A stretch of DNA of 64,000 nt from Bryopsis sp. KO-2023 (taxonomy: Eukaryota; Chlorophyta; Ulvophyceae; Bryopsidales; Bryopsidaceae): the NCBI GenBank assembly GCA_030272585.1, contig BSYQ01000006.1, positions 625,001-689,000 of the forward strand, in the 5' to 3' direction. A program made the position numbers and the translations under genes. The notes beneath the pieces were generated by a model. The model had not been told where the DNA came from and did no database searches. It saw only the letters and a list, made by a program, of their open reading frames with translations. This document shows, in pieces, positions 23,302 through 35,932 of the stretch. The first letter of the stretch is position 1. Each line of letters opens with the position of its first letter.

Positions 23302-24296
23302 GTTAAGGGTCGGTGGTGATATTGTTGCATAGCGTTTTCGATACTTTTTTTTTTCAAGTCTTTTTGTTGTGGGTGACGCCAATTTTTCTGGTATGACTCA
23401 GCAGACTCTCAGAATTGAGCTTTGAAGCTAAATTTGAAAAAGGAAATACATCTTGATTAGGTAAAACATGAAGGGCAGGGTGCTGACTGATCAATGCTAT
23501 CAGTAAGTCTATAAGAGCCAGCATTTTCTCCTCTTTACATTTGATGTGCAGTGCCAGTCTCTGCGAATATTGTTCGGGAGAAACTTGCCAAATTTTATTG
23601 ATGGAAAAAAAGATTGATGAGTACACTTCCACAACTGAACCTGGTTGGGCCCGAAGAATGAAAAATACTTGTAGAGTTTTCCTCTGCCTGGAAAATGAAT
23701 AGGATCAATGTTTGAGAAGGAAATGAATCTGAGATGGGACAAGGAGCTTGATTTGTGATCGGTTTCTGTGGCGAAAGCCGGGCTGCTGGACCACGTGGTT
23801 TCGAAGTCGGTTGGTTCACGGCATCAGTTGGCAAGTGGCGTTCCACAACGCATGGATGCATTGCGATTCATGGCAGTGATGTTAGTCCAATCCGAGATAA
23901 TTAGGAGGCGATCAATGAAAGCGTAACATAGTGCTAATTGCCGAACAATCAATGCCAACTAAATCAATGTCCTTTTGTTTTTGCTTCGCCGTCGCCAGAG
24001 CTTGACGCTGGACACAATGGAGCGCGAAGTTTACGGAGGTCAGGCAACCGCGGAAGTTGGGTTACGGAAAAAGTGAGGAGGCTAAGCAAGACAGGTACAC
24101 ACCCAGCCTTACCCACCTCGATCTCCTCGTCGAACCAGCCCTGATTCGCAGAATCTGCTTGTGCAACCTCCTCTTGAGGAAGTTACTCGCCTACACGAGT
24201 TTCGTTTGCTTTTTTTCCGGTTGACCTCGACCGCCACGGGTGCGCATCAGAGTTGTTTCTGTTGACGTTGAGACTTGCTTTTTCGGAACGATGCAG
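23071..24296. other. 3' flank of Pmp gene 2 and intergenic region
   Basis: The 3' flank of Pmp gene 2 runs to about 23580. It includes a T-run plus G-run (about 23273-23300), which is a likely assembly-sensitive homopolymer. Sequence from about 22940 to 23575 recurs in inverted and rearranged form at 35933-36420. At 24018 an ATG opens a short frame (Met-Glu-Arg-Glu-Val-Tyr-Gly-Gly) that runs to a possible donor near 24070. It could be the first exon of the KH gene to the right, but the phase does not match simply. Confidence 0.4.
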
Positions 24297-24651
24297 GAGT
24301 CGCGCCCCGCTCCGTGTCGGACTCTGGTGATCCCAGATATTGATCGAGTTCGCCAACGTCGCGGCACGGTGGGGGCTATGTTTGGGCACGGTGGGAACAC
24401 GGTGCGAAGAATACGAGGTCCAGCGGGTGCGACAGTCCACATCCACTCAGCGACGTCCAAGGGGGAGGAATTGAGCTTGGAGTTTAGTGGTACCAGAAAA
24501 CAGGTGAGCAGCGTCGGCTCGTTTGTATTGCCTATCCTGTTCACACTCACACAAGTTATCGTCGGATAAATTCCAGGGGCAACAATCTGCTCGATTGAAA
24601 GATGCCATGCTGGCTGCCCAACCTGGACCCAACTGTTTCCCGAAATGTTGA
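24297..24651 (+). CDS. KH-domain protein fragment
   Basis: Two exons are visible: 24297-24503 (acceptor ATGCAG, donor CAG then GTGAGC) and 24577-24651 (acceptor TTCCAG), joined in phase 0, ending TGA at 24649-24651. The product contains a type-I KH RNA-binding fold: RTLVIPDIDR, then VGAMFGHGGNTVRRIRGPAG with the GxxG loop as GHGG, then GATVHIHS, then ELSLEFSGTRKQ and the helix QQSARLKDAML. The length is one KH domain of about 70 residues. The first exon is uncertain; a frame from the ATG at 24291 is open. Downstream exon-like frames (25215-25376, 25830-26280) are Gln/Ser/Ala-rich and may be decayed parts of the same gene. It is predicted to bind single-stranded nucleic acid. Confidence 0.55.
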
Positions 24652-27600
24652 AAGATTCCATACATTTTATTGGATGGCAGATTGAGGATACCTATGAGGA
24701 GTTGGGGGTAGTGATGATCGCAGTTGATGAGGGACACACATAGAATCACGACCCTCCATGGCTAAAATGGAAAAAAATGGAATTGAGGACCCTGCACACG
24801 ATGATAGGGTGTCTCATTGGGAAAGCCAGTCCAGAAATTAGATCGATTGAGGAAGGGAGTGGAGCGAAAGTCTAAAATTTAACGTAAGCAGAGAGCAACA
24901 ACAATTGATGCCTTGCACTTCAAATGTGGGCTTTTTTGCTGATAAAGTCCTCTCTGTTTGCTGAGTTGTATGTGTGCTATTTTTAGCCCAACAAGATGGG
25001 GATAAACTCCAACACGTGATACAACAACATAGAGTCCATGTGTGATGGCATGACATGGTAAGGGTCCTGAGTGATTAATGCATGTTGTTCTTATTGCTGG
25101 CACAGTATAACCCCTGGTTCCTCTGCATAGTTATGGATATGAGACAGCTTCCTGTGTGCCAAGAAAGGAAGATTTTTGGGGGGTTCCAACACATGCTCCA
25201 TTTTTGTCTTGTGATTTGGTTCAGGTCCAGGAGGCCCTTCAGAGCTTCGACTCAACTCATGCCAAAACGTTGAGGCAAACCCACACCACCCAGAACGGAG
25301 CAAACAATCCCCAATCCATAAATGTGGTGGATCTCAGTGTCCAGTCCTTGGTGGGGGCAACGTTGGTAAGAACGTAGAGCATCATTCCCCCTTGTCAGGA
25401 ATCCTGGATCAGATTGATTTTTTACCACCTTTTTTATATTCTGTTGTGTGGGAACTGTGAGCCTGTTGTCTGACCTGGATCGTGTGGGAGTTATTTTGCC
25501 ATAAAAGGTGTTGGTGTCCTCGGCATCAGATGTCCAACCACTCATGTCTAGTTTTTCAAAGAGATTCGATATAGGCAAGTCTTTAAAAAAAAAAAAAAGA
25601 AAACCAAGAGACCTTCATCTCTTTTTCTAGGCCCTGGCGCATCAGTTCCCCCTCAACCTGGTGTTGTTTATGGTTTCGTCCGGAGCTGCTGTTATAGTAA
25701 AAATCGTTGAATCTTGCCTCCACACCTCCTTCCTAGAATGAACACAGAATGTCCATGAACATATGTGGATGACAGCACCCCAGTCGAGAGGAATTTCCCA
25801 GCCATAATCAGGCTCGCTCGACAGTTACTTTGCCAGCTTCTGAACTCTCCATCCCCCCCGTTGCTGAAAATCGATATGTTTCTTCTCAGGTGGGCTCGCC
25901 AACTCCCAGCATCCTCATCTTGCAAGCTGAGAGTACCTGCATTCCAGCCGAAGTGATGAACAACATAATCTCCAGTGCTTCATGCAATACAACCCCCAGT
26001 AACATGGAACTCCTATCAGCGACAACAGCAGCAGCCCCTGAGGAATCAGAAGATTGCTGCTCTCCTCGCTGCACATACAGCATCAGCAGCTAGTAATGCC
26101 ATTTTCCTCCACAGCGGCAGCAACGGCAACAAATGTTCAGAGATTTGGCATGGATCACTCCTGCTATGCAAATGAAGTCCTCTGGCACCGTGAAGCTAGA
26201 ATTTGGGCGCTGATCAAAGTGTCTCAAGTCAGACAGGGGTTCCTGTGGGCATCACCACTGCTGCTCCCACCCAGGTGAGATACAGGAACAAAGTGCTCAC
26301 ATCCAACCAGGAAGGATCATATATATTTTCCACGTAGGTTCACTTGTTCGCTTCACATTGAATAAACGTGCCGCCTGTGCTCTTCACGGCCCTCCAAGAC
26401 AGCAAAGGACACTTGTGTATGGAATTCTGAACCTCAAAATTAGCACATGTCCGCCAATCGTTGAGACTCCCTGCTCACCCCGTCAATCACCTGAGTGAAG
26501 CCTTTGGTCCTCGACTTGACTTGTCAATGGGGAAAGAAGCTTTCAGATCATGAAATTTTTGACCATTTCCCTGTCCATAAAGAATATGTCACCGAACCCC
26601 ACTCCCACCAAACCACCTTTTTTCCATGTGTACCAATGGTTTGTCCAAGACTTTTATGATGAGGGTGTGTCCCTTAAACCAACAGGAGCAGATGGAACAG
26701 CTAGCATGTGTTTGGGAGTTATGGATTCCATTACCAACCACTGAAAACAATGTGGAGGCAAACAAAAGGAAAGGAAAGAAAGAACAGGTATGGATCCTCT
26801 ACGGTTCCATTCCCTTCGACATCAAGGCAGCCTGGATATCGATCGATGGCGAGCATCCGAAAGACGAAGTGGGTGTTCTACCAATACCTGCTTTTGAGCG
26901 TCACTTTGTGCCCTATTGAAACCTAAGGTTTCTTTCTTAACCCTTGAAGAGCAGTGGGGCTTGACCCAGCAAGGTTCTTCAGTGTTGTTGTCAAAAGACC
27001 CAACTGTTCTGCATCCAAGTGCCCAACAATATGTATCCTCCCACAGAATCCTTGGTTGAATGTTTTTGTCAATATGGTTTTGTCTTCTCAATCTCCACCA
27101 ATCAATGATCAACATAAAAAGTTTCAATCGTTTTTCCAATGTTGCAAGCCCACAATAAAGGCAAATATTCAATGGGTTCCACTTAGCGACCCATAGAGTG
27201 CGATCAATCGAAGTGAATCTCTCCAATCAAACCAAATCCTTCAATAGTTGATTAAAAGTTGATTAATTTATATCAATACTCAAAAGCAATAGAGTGAAAA
27301 CTCCGGATTTATACAAAGCAAGAACTTCTTCACGCAAAGGAGAAGATTAATACAAAAGTGTTTATACACTCAGTCAACAAGACCAACTGGATGTTATAAG
27401 TTTTCAATTAACATGATCAAAAAAATCAAAGAGTGTGAAACTTTCAACGTTGCGTTACTCAATGAAGGATTTTTTTTAACATCAAGAAAATCAATATTTT
27501 GCAAGAACTCAAATGGTTATGATCATAATGGTTCTTCAAAGGTTGATAGAAAAGGAGAAAAAAATTCTCCAAAAATTATTTAGTGACTATTCAAAGCTGA

Positions 27601-28829
27601 GTCATATGCATGAATCTGCCCCTCCCCCCCCAAAAAAAAAACAACAACAAGAGTTGACAGTTTTGTTCCTGGGCACCAGTGGAGCTTCCTGGGAGAGCAA
27701 TCATTACTATTCTTCTAGGTGAGGGTCAGGAACACAATGCCTTGCAATACAACATAGAGGATTTGTCTAGTATATGAAATACAAGAGGAAAAGGTCATTG
27801 AAAGTGGGCGGATAAAGCCTTCACCGCTCCGAAGCTTGGAAAACCAGGTTTTTTCAATCATAGTGGGAAGGTGTCCAGTTTGTCGGGTCACTTTCTGCAC
27901 CCGTGATTGTACAGTGGGCGTCTGGTGACACATGTTGGTCTGATGCCTGAGCAAAGTAGCCGGGAATTTGTCGAAGGTGAGAATTGAACATGTAACATTC
28001 ATTCAATGTTGAACATTGAACATTCAAGCTCTCCTATCCTTTCTCAAATCTTGTTTTGAATGAGATTAAAAAATCAATGTAGGAAACACGAAACATGGCC
28101 TTGCAGTGCATTCCTTCTCTCTCAATCAGGGGTCTAATCAAAAGTCTTGAAGGACAGATTCTGAAGAGATCTTCTTGGTGCTTGTTTCAGCATTGTCTTG
28201 AAACTTACAAGAGGCCAACCTACTGAGATGCATGGGGGGCAGGGGGGAACTCTGGAGTTTGGAGTTTGAAAAAAATCCAGAAACCTCACTCATGGAGCTG
28301 GCAACTTGATAGTGAAATGGGATGCGATGCATGCTAGCGAAATGGGATGCGATGTCATGATGTCAAAAAAAAAAAATATTGGGCCTAGCCCGTTGTATGG
28401 CCCCCTGCAAACGTCCATGTGATGTGTGTGGTGCTCCTCAGTGGCTCATTAGAAAGGTAAGTTTGGTCTGTTTGCAAGTTTCATGGCAATCGGCAGTCAT
28501 TAGGCAAGACTGATTGCGAATGCGCACACAATAAATGCCTTGTTACTGGGTTACATGAATCCTCCTACTTCCCCCCAATGTGATTTCTTGACAGGCTTGG
28601 CAAAGAGATGAAAACCGACAGCATCTAGGAAAAAGAATTACTGTCGTGTCGCTAAATTTCTAGAGGATGGCTTTTATTTCAAGCAGGCATTTCCTCCTCC
28701 GACTTATCCAACTGACCCAGATTCATCTTTCTTGTGAAATGTGCTCTGAGGAAATGCCAGTTTTTGTGAGCTTACAATCCATGCGGATTTGAAACAGGAT
28801 CTTGTTCCTCCTGGCTATGTTTATTGCAG
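24652..28829. other. Mostly non-coding or decayed DNA
   Basis: Short frames occur but none with convincing domains. Two exon-like stretches stand out: 25215-25376 (after an acceptor GGTTCAG, Gln/Ser/Thr-rich) and 25830-26280 (Gln- and Ala-rich in shifting frames, with QQQPLRNQKIAALLAA and others). From about 26.3 to 28.8 kb the DNA is AT-rich with poly-A and poly-C runs and no coherent gene. A short repeat GAAATGGGATGCGATG occurs twice at about 28314-28356. Confidence 0.4.
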
Positions 28830-29143
28830 ATCAGGGGGTGGATGTCGCAGTTCTGGAGATGGATCTGGGTAGCTGCCTGGATGCCATCAACATCGTAGGG
28901 AACCCTGTGGTGTACGGGGTGAGTTCTATGGGCTACGAGTACTGCCATACTGGGATCAACTTTGACCGAAATTGCTGGGAAAAAAGCTGGAGTATTGGAG
29001 TCCGGCTCCCCTGTAGTGATGTTTCACAAGGTCCAGAGGCAATGGTGGCTTTGAGAGCTCATGCAACAAGGGAAGGTGTGGAGCCGTTCTTGGCTAGACA
29101 CTTCGATGAGTACCGAAATGCCGATTTTATCAACAGGGGCTGG
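28830..29143 (+). pseudogene. Folylpolyglutamate synthase (FPGS) pseudogene exon
   Basis: After an acceptor (TTTATTGCAG) a 104-codon open frame reads GVDVAVLEMDLGSCLDAINI, then NPVVYGVSSMGYEY, then SQGPEAMVALRAHAT. This follows the middle of folylpolyglutamate synthase, the Mur-ligase-family enzyme that adds glutamates to folates: VDVA[V/I]LEVGLGGxxDxTN, PVVxGISSLGxDH, and VPAFTxxQPxxAMxVL. Key positions are changed (LEVGLGG has become LEMDLGS, TN has become IN, the DH pair has become EY), and no exons for the ATP-binding P-loop or the C-terminal domain were found nearby. It is a relic rather than a working gene. Confidence 0.6.
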
Positions 29144-29479
29144 TAATTTCTGTAGCAAATACATGGGAGGAGCCCGGTTCCAAAGCGGCTACAAATCGTG
29201 GTGCTTGATACCAATGTGCTGCCCTTTCCAGACAAGCTCTTGGCTTCACTTGGAATGTAATCCTGGCTGAAAAGAGGTTTCCTGGTGATCAACCTGGCAT
29301 CAACGGATATGACAGCCCCCCCAAAAAAATGGAAAATGGGGAAATGGGGGCAGATTGTGCCTGCTATGGGGTGCCTTCTTAATTTCTGTGGCTGAATGTA
29401 GCACTGTCCGACCTGTTCCATGAATGGATAACAGGTGCTTCTCTAGATAAGACACAGAAATAAAAAAATCTTGGTGAAA
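29144..29479. other. Spacer between FPGS relic and tandem units
   Basis: No gene is visible. From about 29330 the sequence begins to resemble the left edge of the tandem units to the right (GGGGTGC followed by CTTCT, and a later Gln-free AT-rich stretch), so the first unit may start here. Confidence 0.3.
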
Positions 29480-31690
29480 AGAAAAAAAAATCTGGCTTGA
29501 AAGGAGATAGTCTATGGGGATAAGATACCATCTTCGATTAGTTTTTCAAAGGAAAGAGACTTGAAAGATAGGAGAGAAAAAAAGTATGGTTACAAAAAGA
29601 AAAAAAGATAATAGTCAGTTTGGGGTTGCCCTTGCATTAGTGGGCTTTTTATATAATTTAGTGTGATTACGTCCCACCCCCGCTCCAATTTGGGCTGAGC
29701 CCGGGGCGGTCAGCAGGAAAGCTAGCCGAGTGGACCCCTCTCGCGGCACCCCGAGACGAAGATGTGCCTGGAAAACTCTTCGGGAGTTTTCCTCAAAACT
29801 GATGCAAAGCGCTATGGTGAGAAAGTTGAAATTGCCCAAAAAAATAAAATAAATTGTTATCATTTGTTTAATTTTTTTTGTATCAATTTGATTTTGCTAT
29901 CTCAAACTAGTGTTCTAACGCATGAATGTTGTCCGGGGGTAGGGGGTGTTTTTTTCTCAAATGAGAAAGCCCCCTTGCCCCCTCCCAGGTGCCCGCGAGG
30001 AAGAGCGAGCCAGAGGGAGCCCGGTGTTGCGAGAGAGGGGCCCTCGACTGGTGGCCCAGCCAACTGGACGCCCTGTTTATGGAGATAGCCCGCGATGGGG
30101 GTGGGACAGTAGTTTGGCTACAAATGTTTTAGTTCTTTGGGGTTGGTGGACAATAATGAACAAAAGAAAAAGGAAGACGATTTTGAAAACCCCTTGGAGG
30201 GTAAAGAATTGATTGATCCGGAGAGGAAAAAACGAATCTGGAATTGATGGAAACGTAGGGGGCGATGGATAGAGAGATGTGTTATCATTAAAAAAATGAA
30301 AAAAAAAACAAAAAAAACAGAGTTTCTGTGGGTTTGGGTATTTTCTTAGAAGAGGTATCCATTGCCAGGGGTTGAGGTGGGGGCAAAACTTGATAATATG
30401 GAAAGTCGTTAAAAAGGACAGGAGAAACAGAATGAGCGACATGGAGGGCAGAACTGGCTGTCATGGGTCAAGAGGGGGCTGAAACATTAAATGATCTCAT
30501 ATATATATTTCAGAGAAAGTGGTTGCAAATGACAACATTGCGACAGGCGGAGTGGCTCATCCAACATGAGGTAAGAGACTTCTGGAAATTGAGAGAAACA
30601 TTTCCAGGTCTTGGGGGCAGGTAAAACCACAGCAACTGAGCTGCTAAACTGGCTTGGTGCAGTGATTTGATGTAGTCAATTCGGCACATGATGGAGTCTC
30701 CAACATATCAGTCTGTTTATTGCTTTGCCAATGTGCTGCTTGTGGCTGATTGGTTCCTTTTTTCTGATTGATTGCATGCATACTTGCTTACTAATAGCTT
30801 TCCCATTGATTTTCTGTCCAGGTGCTTGTTCGTGGAGATTATCATGATACCTATCCTTCAAAAATTAAGCATGCCGGGGCTATCTCTGGGGAATACTCGA
30901 TTGGACCAACTCCAAAGCCCCTGATGCCTCTTGCAGTGGGGGGGGGGGTCACATTGACATTCAATATGATTCGATTGTTGGGGGATCTTCTCTGAATCAT
31001 CGAAAGGACAGGGGACGTGTTGCCCTCTGAATAGAATGATGAACAGGATGATTGGACACACCCTGGACCCATTCTACTTCATGTGAGGATGGATCACTTT
31101 TGACCGAGCCCTCTTGCATTCGATCGATCACGGCATGTTTAGTCACCGGTATTCCTGCCGTAAGGAAAGCACCCAACAGAGATCGGCGCTATGGCCCTGG
31201 AGCCCTCCTTCACAACCCCCAAGTTTAAAGCTGTCTTTGGCTTTGCGTTGAGGTGTGGATCATTCCAGTCGCCACTGTTTTCAAAATCCCTAGGATGAAT
31301 CAGTGGGAGGGCGATATTTCTTCTGCCCAAAAAATACCCTTGTTTGACGTAGGTCGCCCCTCATCATTATATCTTCCTTTTGCATTCATCAGGCTGAATT
31401 CATTCCATACCCGTTGGGAATTACAGTTAAATTTTCCTGTTTCCATGTAGATACACTTGTGAAGTCATTCTTTTTGCTGTGCTTTCTTCAGCTAGTTGTG
31501 AACTCTGTTTTAGGTTTTCTCAACTCTGGTTCAGGTTGAGGGCATGGATGAGAAAACAGCGTCATGGATTCTGACACCAGTGATGGAGCTTCAACTTTGA
31601 GGCCCGCTAAAAAATAAGAGATTATCCACCATCTTTTTTCCAGTAAAAAAAGAGAAAAAAAAGGAATAAGAAAAGAAAAGGGAACAGCAC
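29480..31690. repeat. Tandem unit 1 of about 2.3-2.6 kb
   Basis: This is the first of three diverged tandem copies. Landmarks shared with unit 2 are TAGTGGGCTTTTTATATAAT (29639), a UUCG-capped hairpin (29770-29792), a G/C-rich hairpin (about 29935-29983), GATAGCCCGCGATGGGGGTG (30084), an exon-like piece before GAGGTAAGAGACTTCTG (about 30570), a block near 30824 around GTGGAGATT, and a tail around TTATCCACCATC (31623). Frames are broken between copies and substitutions show no codon-position bias in the one block I compared, so I do not call a protein. Confidence 0.7.
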
Positions 31691-32069
31691 ATCCGTCGGA
31701 AGTTCAGGAGGGCCGAAAACTCACTGTGGACTCCAGCCAGTGGTGATCAGATCATAAAAACCACGAATCATTTTCCGGAATGAAGGGATGAAAAAGACCA
31801 CAGCCTGGTGGATGCTGATAGGGAGTGGAGTTGCCACGGACTGACTAATGATTTGATCCTCAAATGGAATCAATAAAGCAGAGAAAAAGGGGGTGGGAAA
31901 CTGCTTGGACACAAAGTATTGGAGGAAGTGTGTGATCTGCAGTGATGGATTTGGGTTTACACATATCGGCATGGGATCGACCACCGAAAAAAGTTCTGTG
32001 GAAAGTGTGTGATATTGGACCTTTGTCAGATGATTTACGTACATCTATGCTGGCATTTTTTGATACCGA

Positions 32070-34280
32070 TCGTCCACGGAATTTGGGTAGATCATGACTA
32101 CTATTGAGTGCCTGTCACTATTGTACGGTTGTCCGAAATAGTTTGCCAAAGGGGATAGAATTGAAAAATAGGAGAAGGAAACTTTTCGAACAAAAAAAAA
32201 ACGACGATGGTCTAGTACAGTTTGGAGGTTGCCTTGGCATTAGTGGGCTTTTTATATAATTAAGTGTGATTACGTCCCACCCCCGCTCCAATTTGGGCTG
32301 AGCCCGGGGCAGTCAGCAGGAAAGCCAGTCGTGTGGCCCCCTCTCGTGGCACCCCGAGACGAAGATGTGCCTGGAAAACTCTTCGGGAGTTTTCCCCAAA
32401 ACTGATGCAAAGCGCTATGGTGAGAAAGTTGAAGTTGCCCAATTATTGTTTGTTTAAAAAATCATATTGATCTGATTTTGCTGTCCCAAACAAGTGTTCT
32501 AATGCATAAATGTTGTCCGGGGGCAGGGGGTGTTTTTTTCTCAAATGAGAAAGCCCCCTTGCCCCCTCCCAGGTGCCCCCGAGGAAGAGCGAGCTATATG
32601 AAGCCCGGTGTTGCAAGAGAGAGGGGCCCTCGACTGGTGGCCCAGCCAACTGGACGCCCTGTTTGTGGAGATAGCCCGCGATGGGGGTGGGACAGTAGGT
32701 TGGCTAATGTTTGTTTTTTTTTGTTGGTGGACAATAGTGCACGAAAGAAAAAGGAGTACAATTTAGAAAACCCCTTGCAGGGTAAAAGAATTGATTGAAA
32801 AAACAGATCCGAAACGGGTGAAAACGTAAGGAACGATGGATAGAGAGATACGTTATCATTAAAAGAATGAAAAAAAAAAAAAAACCAGAGTTTTTGTAGG
32901 TTTGGGTGTTTTATTAGAAGAGGCATGCATTGCCAGGGGTTGAGGTGGGGGCAAAATTTGATAATATGGAAAGTCATTGAAAAAGACAGGAGTAACTGAA
33001 TGAGTGACATGGAGGGCAGAACTGGCTGTTATGGGTCAGGAGGGGGCTGAAACATTGGACTTAGATGATCTTATATATATATACAAATATTTCAGAGAAA
33101 GTAGACATTGCTACATTGCGACCGGCCCAGGAGCTCATCCAACATGAGGTAAGAGACTTCTGTAACTCAAAAGAAATGTTTCTAGGTCCTGGGCGGCCGG
33201 TAGAACCATACCAACTGAGTTGCTGGCTGGGTGCAATGATTAATGCACAGTTGCTTTGACATATGATGGAGTGCCTAACATAACAGTCTGTTTATTGTTT
33301 TTGCCAATGTGCTGCTTGTGGTTGGCTGGTCGATTCCTTTATTCTGATCGATTGCATGTATGGTTGCTTACTAATAGCTTTCATATCAATTTTCTGTCCA
33401 GGCGCTTGTTTGTGGAGATTGTCGTGATACCTATCCTCCAAGAATTAAGCATGCTGGGGCTATCCCCGGTTAGAAACTCTGTGGAATACCCGCTGGCACC
33501 AACTCCAAAGCCCCTGATGCCGCTTGCCGCTTGATTCGATTGTTGGGGGTTTCTTTCTGAATCATCAACAGGACAGTGTATGTGTTGCCCTCTGAACAGA
33601 ATGGATGATTGATCACACCCTGGAGGGGGCTTGATGTGACCCATTCCACTTAATGTGGGGATGGATCACTTTTGACCGAGCCCTCTTGCGTTCCATGGAT
33701 CATGGCACGTTTAGTCATCGCTATTCCTGCTGCAAGGAAAGCATCCAACAGAGATCGGCACTTTGGCCACGGAGCCCTCCTTCACGACCCCCAAGCTCAG
33801 AGTTGTTCATTGCTTTGCGTTGGGGTGTGGAATCATTCCAGTCGCCACTGTTCTCGAAAGCTATAGGGCGGATCAGTGTGGGAGCGAGATTTCTTCCGCC
33901 CAGAAAATACCCATGTTTGACGTAGGTTGCTCATCATCATTGTAATTTCCTTATGCATTCATCAGGCTGGATTCATTCCATACTCGTGAATTACAGTTAC
34001 ACTTTCCATGTAGATGCACCTGTGAATTCTTGCTGTACTTTCGTCAGCTAGTACCTTAATGTGTTACCATTAGCAATAAACTCTGTTTTAGGTTTTCTCA
34101 ACTCTGGTTCAGGTTGAGGGGATGGATGAGAAAACAGCGTCATGGATTCTGACACCAGTGATGGAGCTTCAACCTTGATGCCCGCTAAAAAAAAAGAGAT
34201 TATCCACCATCTTTTTTTTCCAGTAAAGAAAGAGAGAAGAAAAAAAAAAAAAAAAGAGAAAAGAAAAGAAAAGGCAACAT
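32070..34280. repeat. Tandem unit 2 of about 2.3 kb
   Basis: This is the second copy, starting about 2.6 kb after the first and roughly 85-90 percent alike by eye over the matching stretches. Landmarks are at 32240, 32373-32395 (UUCG hairpin), about 32516-32568 (G/C hairpin), 32665, 33150, 33402 and 34199. About 350 bases at 31.69-32.04 kb, between units 1 and 2, have no counterpart between units 2 and 3. Confidence 0.7.
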
Positions 34281-34309
34281 CTCGTTTGTTGCAAGTCCTA
34301 GCCTTTGTC

Positions 34310-35020
34310 TGATGATGTACGTATATTTGTACTGGGATTTTTTAATACCGATTGACCACGGGAATGAGGGCAGCTATGGGGTGCTTTCTCCCAATCATCC
34401 AGTTGTCCGAAATAGTTTTTCAAAAGGGAGAGATTTGAAAAATAGGTGAAAAAAACATATAGTTCGGAAGAAAAAACGATGGTGTAGTGTACTTTCGGAT
34501 TGATCGAGAATTAGTGGGTTTTTTCTTTGTTTTTTCAATGCTAGCATGGTTTACCCCACCCCCTCTCCCCACCTGGGCTTTGCCCGGGGGATTCAGAAGG
34601 GCTGCCAGCCCTCTTGCACCACCCTGAAGCCAAGATGAAGATTATCACTGGAAAACTCTTCCCGAGTTTTCCACCCAACCAGCACAAAGTTCTATGGTGA
34701 GAACATTGCATTCGTTGGAGTTGCTCAATTGTGGTGTGTTAAAAAATCACAGCGATTTTTTTTTGCTTTCCCAAAATCTACAATCTACTAACGCATGGAT
34801 GTTGTCGGGGGGCCGGGGGGTGTTTTTCTCAAATGAGAAACCCCCCTTGCCCCTCCCAGGTGCCCCCGAGGAAGAGTGAGCCTGCCTGATGATCGAGCCG
34901 AGCCTGGAGGAAGCCCGGGTGCTGCGGGAGGCTGGTGGCCCAGTCTCACTGGACCCCCTATAAATGGAGATAGCCCGCGATGGGGGTGGGGCAGTAGATT
35001 GGCTTTAGGATGGGTTTTTT
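34310..35020. repeat. Tandem unit 3, truncated
   Basis: This is the most diverged copy and holds only the left third of the unit. The landmark TAGTGGG is at about 34514, the small hairpin at 34650-34672 has compensating changes in its loop, the G/C hairpin lies at about 34805-34856, and GATAGCCCGCGATGGGGGTG is at 34967. After about 35020 the similarity ends. Confidence 0.6.
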
Positions 35021-35932
35021 TTAACATTTTTTCCTCGTTGAGAAGAATTATGCCGGGAACCCAAATGTGGTGAGCAAAAATGCGCTGGAAAGGAAAAGAA
35101 ATGGGGAAACAAACATTTTAGAATATGGTTCGAAAGGTTTTGCGGAGAGACAAACACGGGTGGCATCCAGCAAGAACACCAGGTAGGTGGTCGATTTCTG
35201 CAGACATCAAGGGCTATGATGACACATGACTGACAAATGTTGGGCAACTGATATGCTTTTTGAACAAGTTCATTTCTTTTTTAGCATCATGACCACCTCT
35301 CCCAGGCAGCAATCTGTTATTTTTGATTTTTTTTCTAGGTTCCTTTTCGTCAGCATGGCAGCCTATCTTCCGCCGAAAATCGGTTGCCGGGCCACCCCTC
35401 CAATCTTGGTCAAAATTATGAGAGGGGCTGAAATTCTGGGAATTACTGTGCCTTATTACACATGTGGTCAGATGCACATCACATCACATCTAGGAGAACA
35501 AGTTGGGAATGCTGCAATTTAGGTGGGCAAAGCAAGGAAAATAGACATTTTACAGATTTTCTTAATCTTGTTTTACGAATGACGTGGGAGATGGAATGGC
35601 AATTGGTAGCATTCCTATTTGCTTGGGATTTCTATTTCACACTTCAGTGTGCCCTGACTTCATGAATTTCCATGTGTTTGGGGACATTATGGAATGGGGG
35701 CCTCAAGGACACTCCAAAGGAAACAGAAACATGACAAAAAGGATCTGATTTGTAAGGTGGATTCGGGAATTGGGATGGATGTCATTGAAATATTTTGGGA
35801 AATAGAATGGGTCATGCTAAATTCTGAAATGCTCCATAAATGTGCTAAATACATTGTAGTTCAGCAGACACAGTTCGGTACTTGAGATTTTAGCACTCAA
35901 CGTCACCAGTTTAATAAAACAATTCGTTTGTC
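35021..35932. other. Unassigned region with one exon-like frame
   Basis: A frame at 35226-35522 encodes a stretch with MAAYLPPKIGCRATPPILVK and a following ILGITVPYYTC. It is preceded by a T-rich acceptor-like tract and CTAG at 35334-35337. I recognise no family and find no partner exons. The rest is AT-rich without signals. Confidence 0.25.

Noticed and set aside
29762-30088. Protein-coding reading of the tandem-unit block
   Set aside because: The frame differs among the three copies, and what is preserved is pairing in the hairpins rather than codons.
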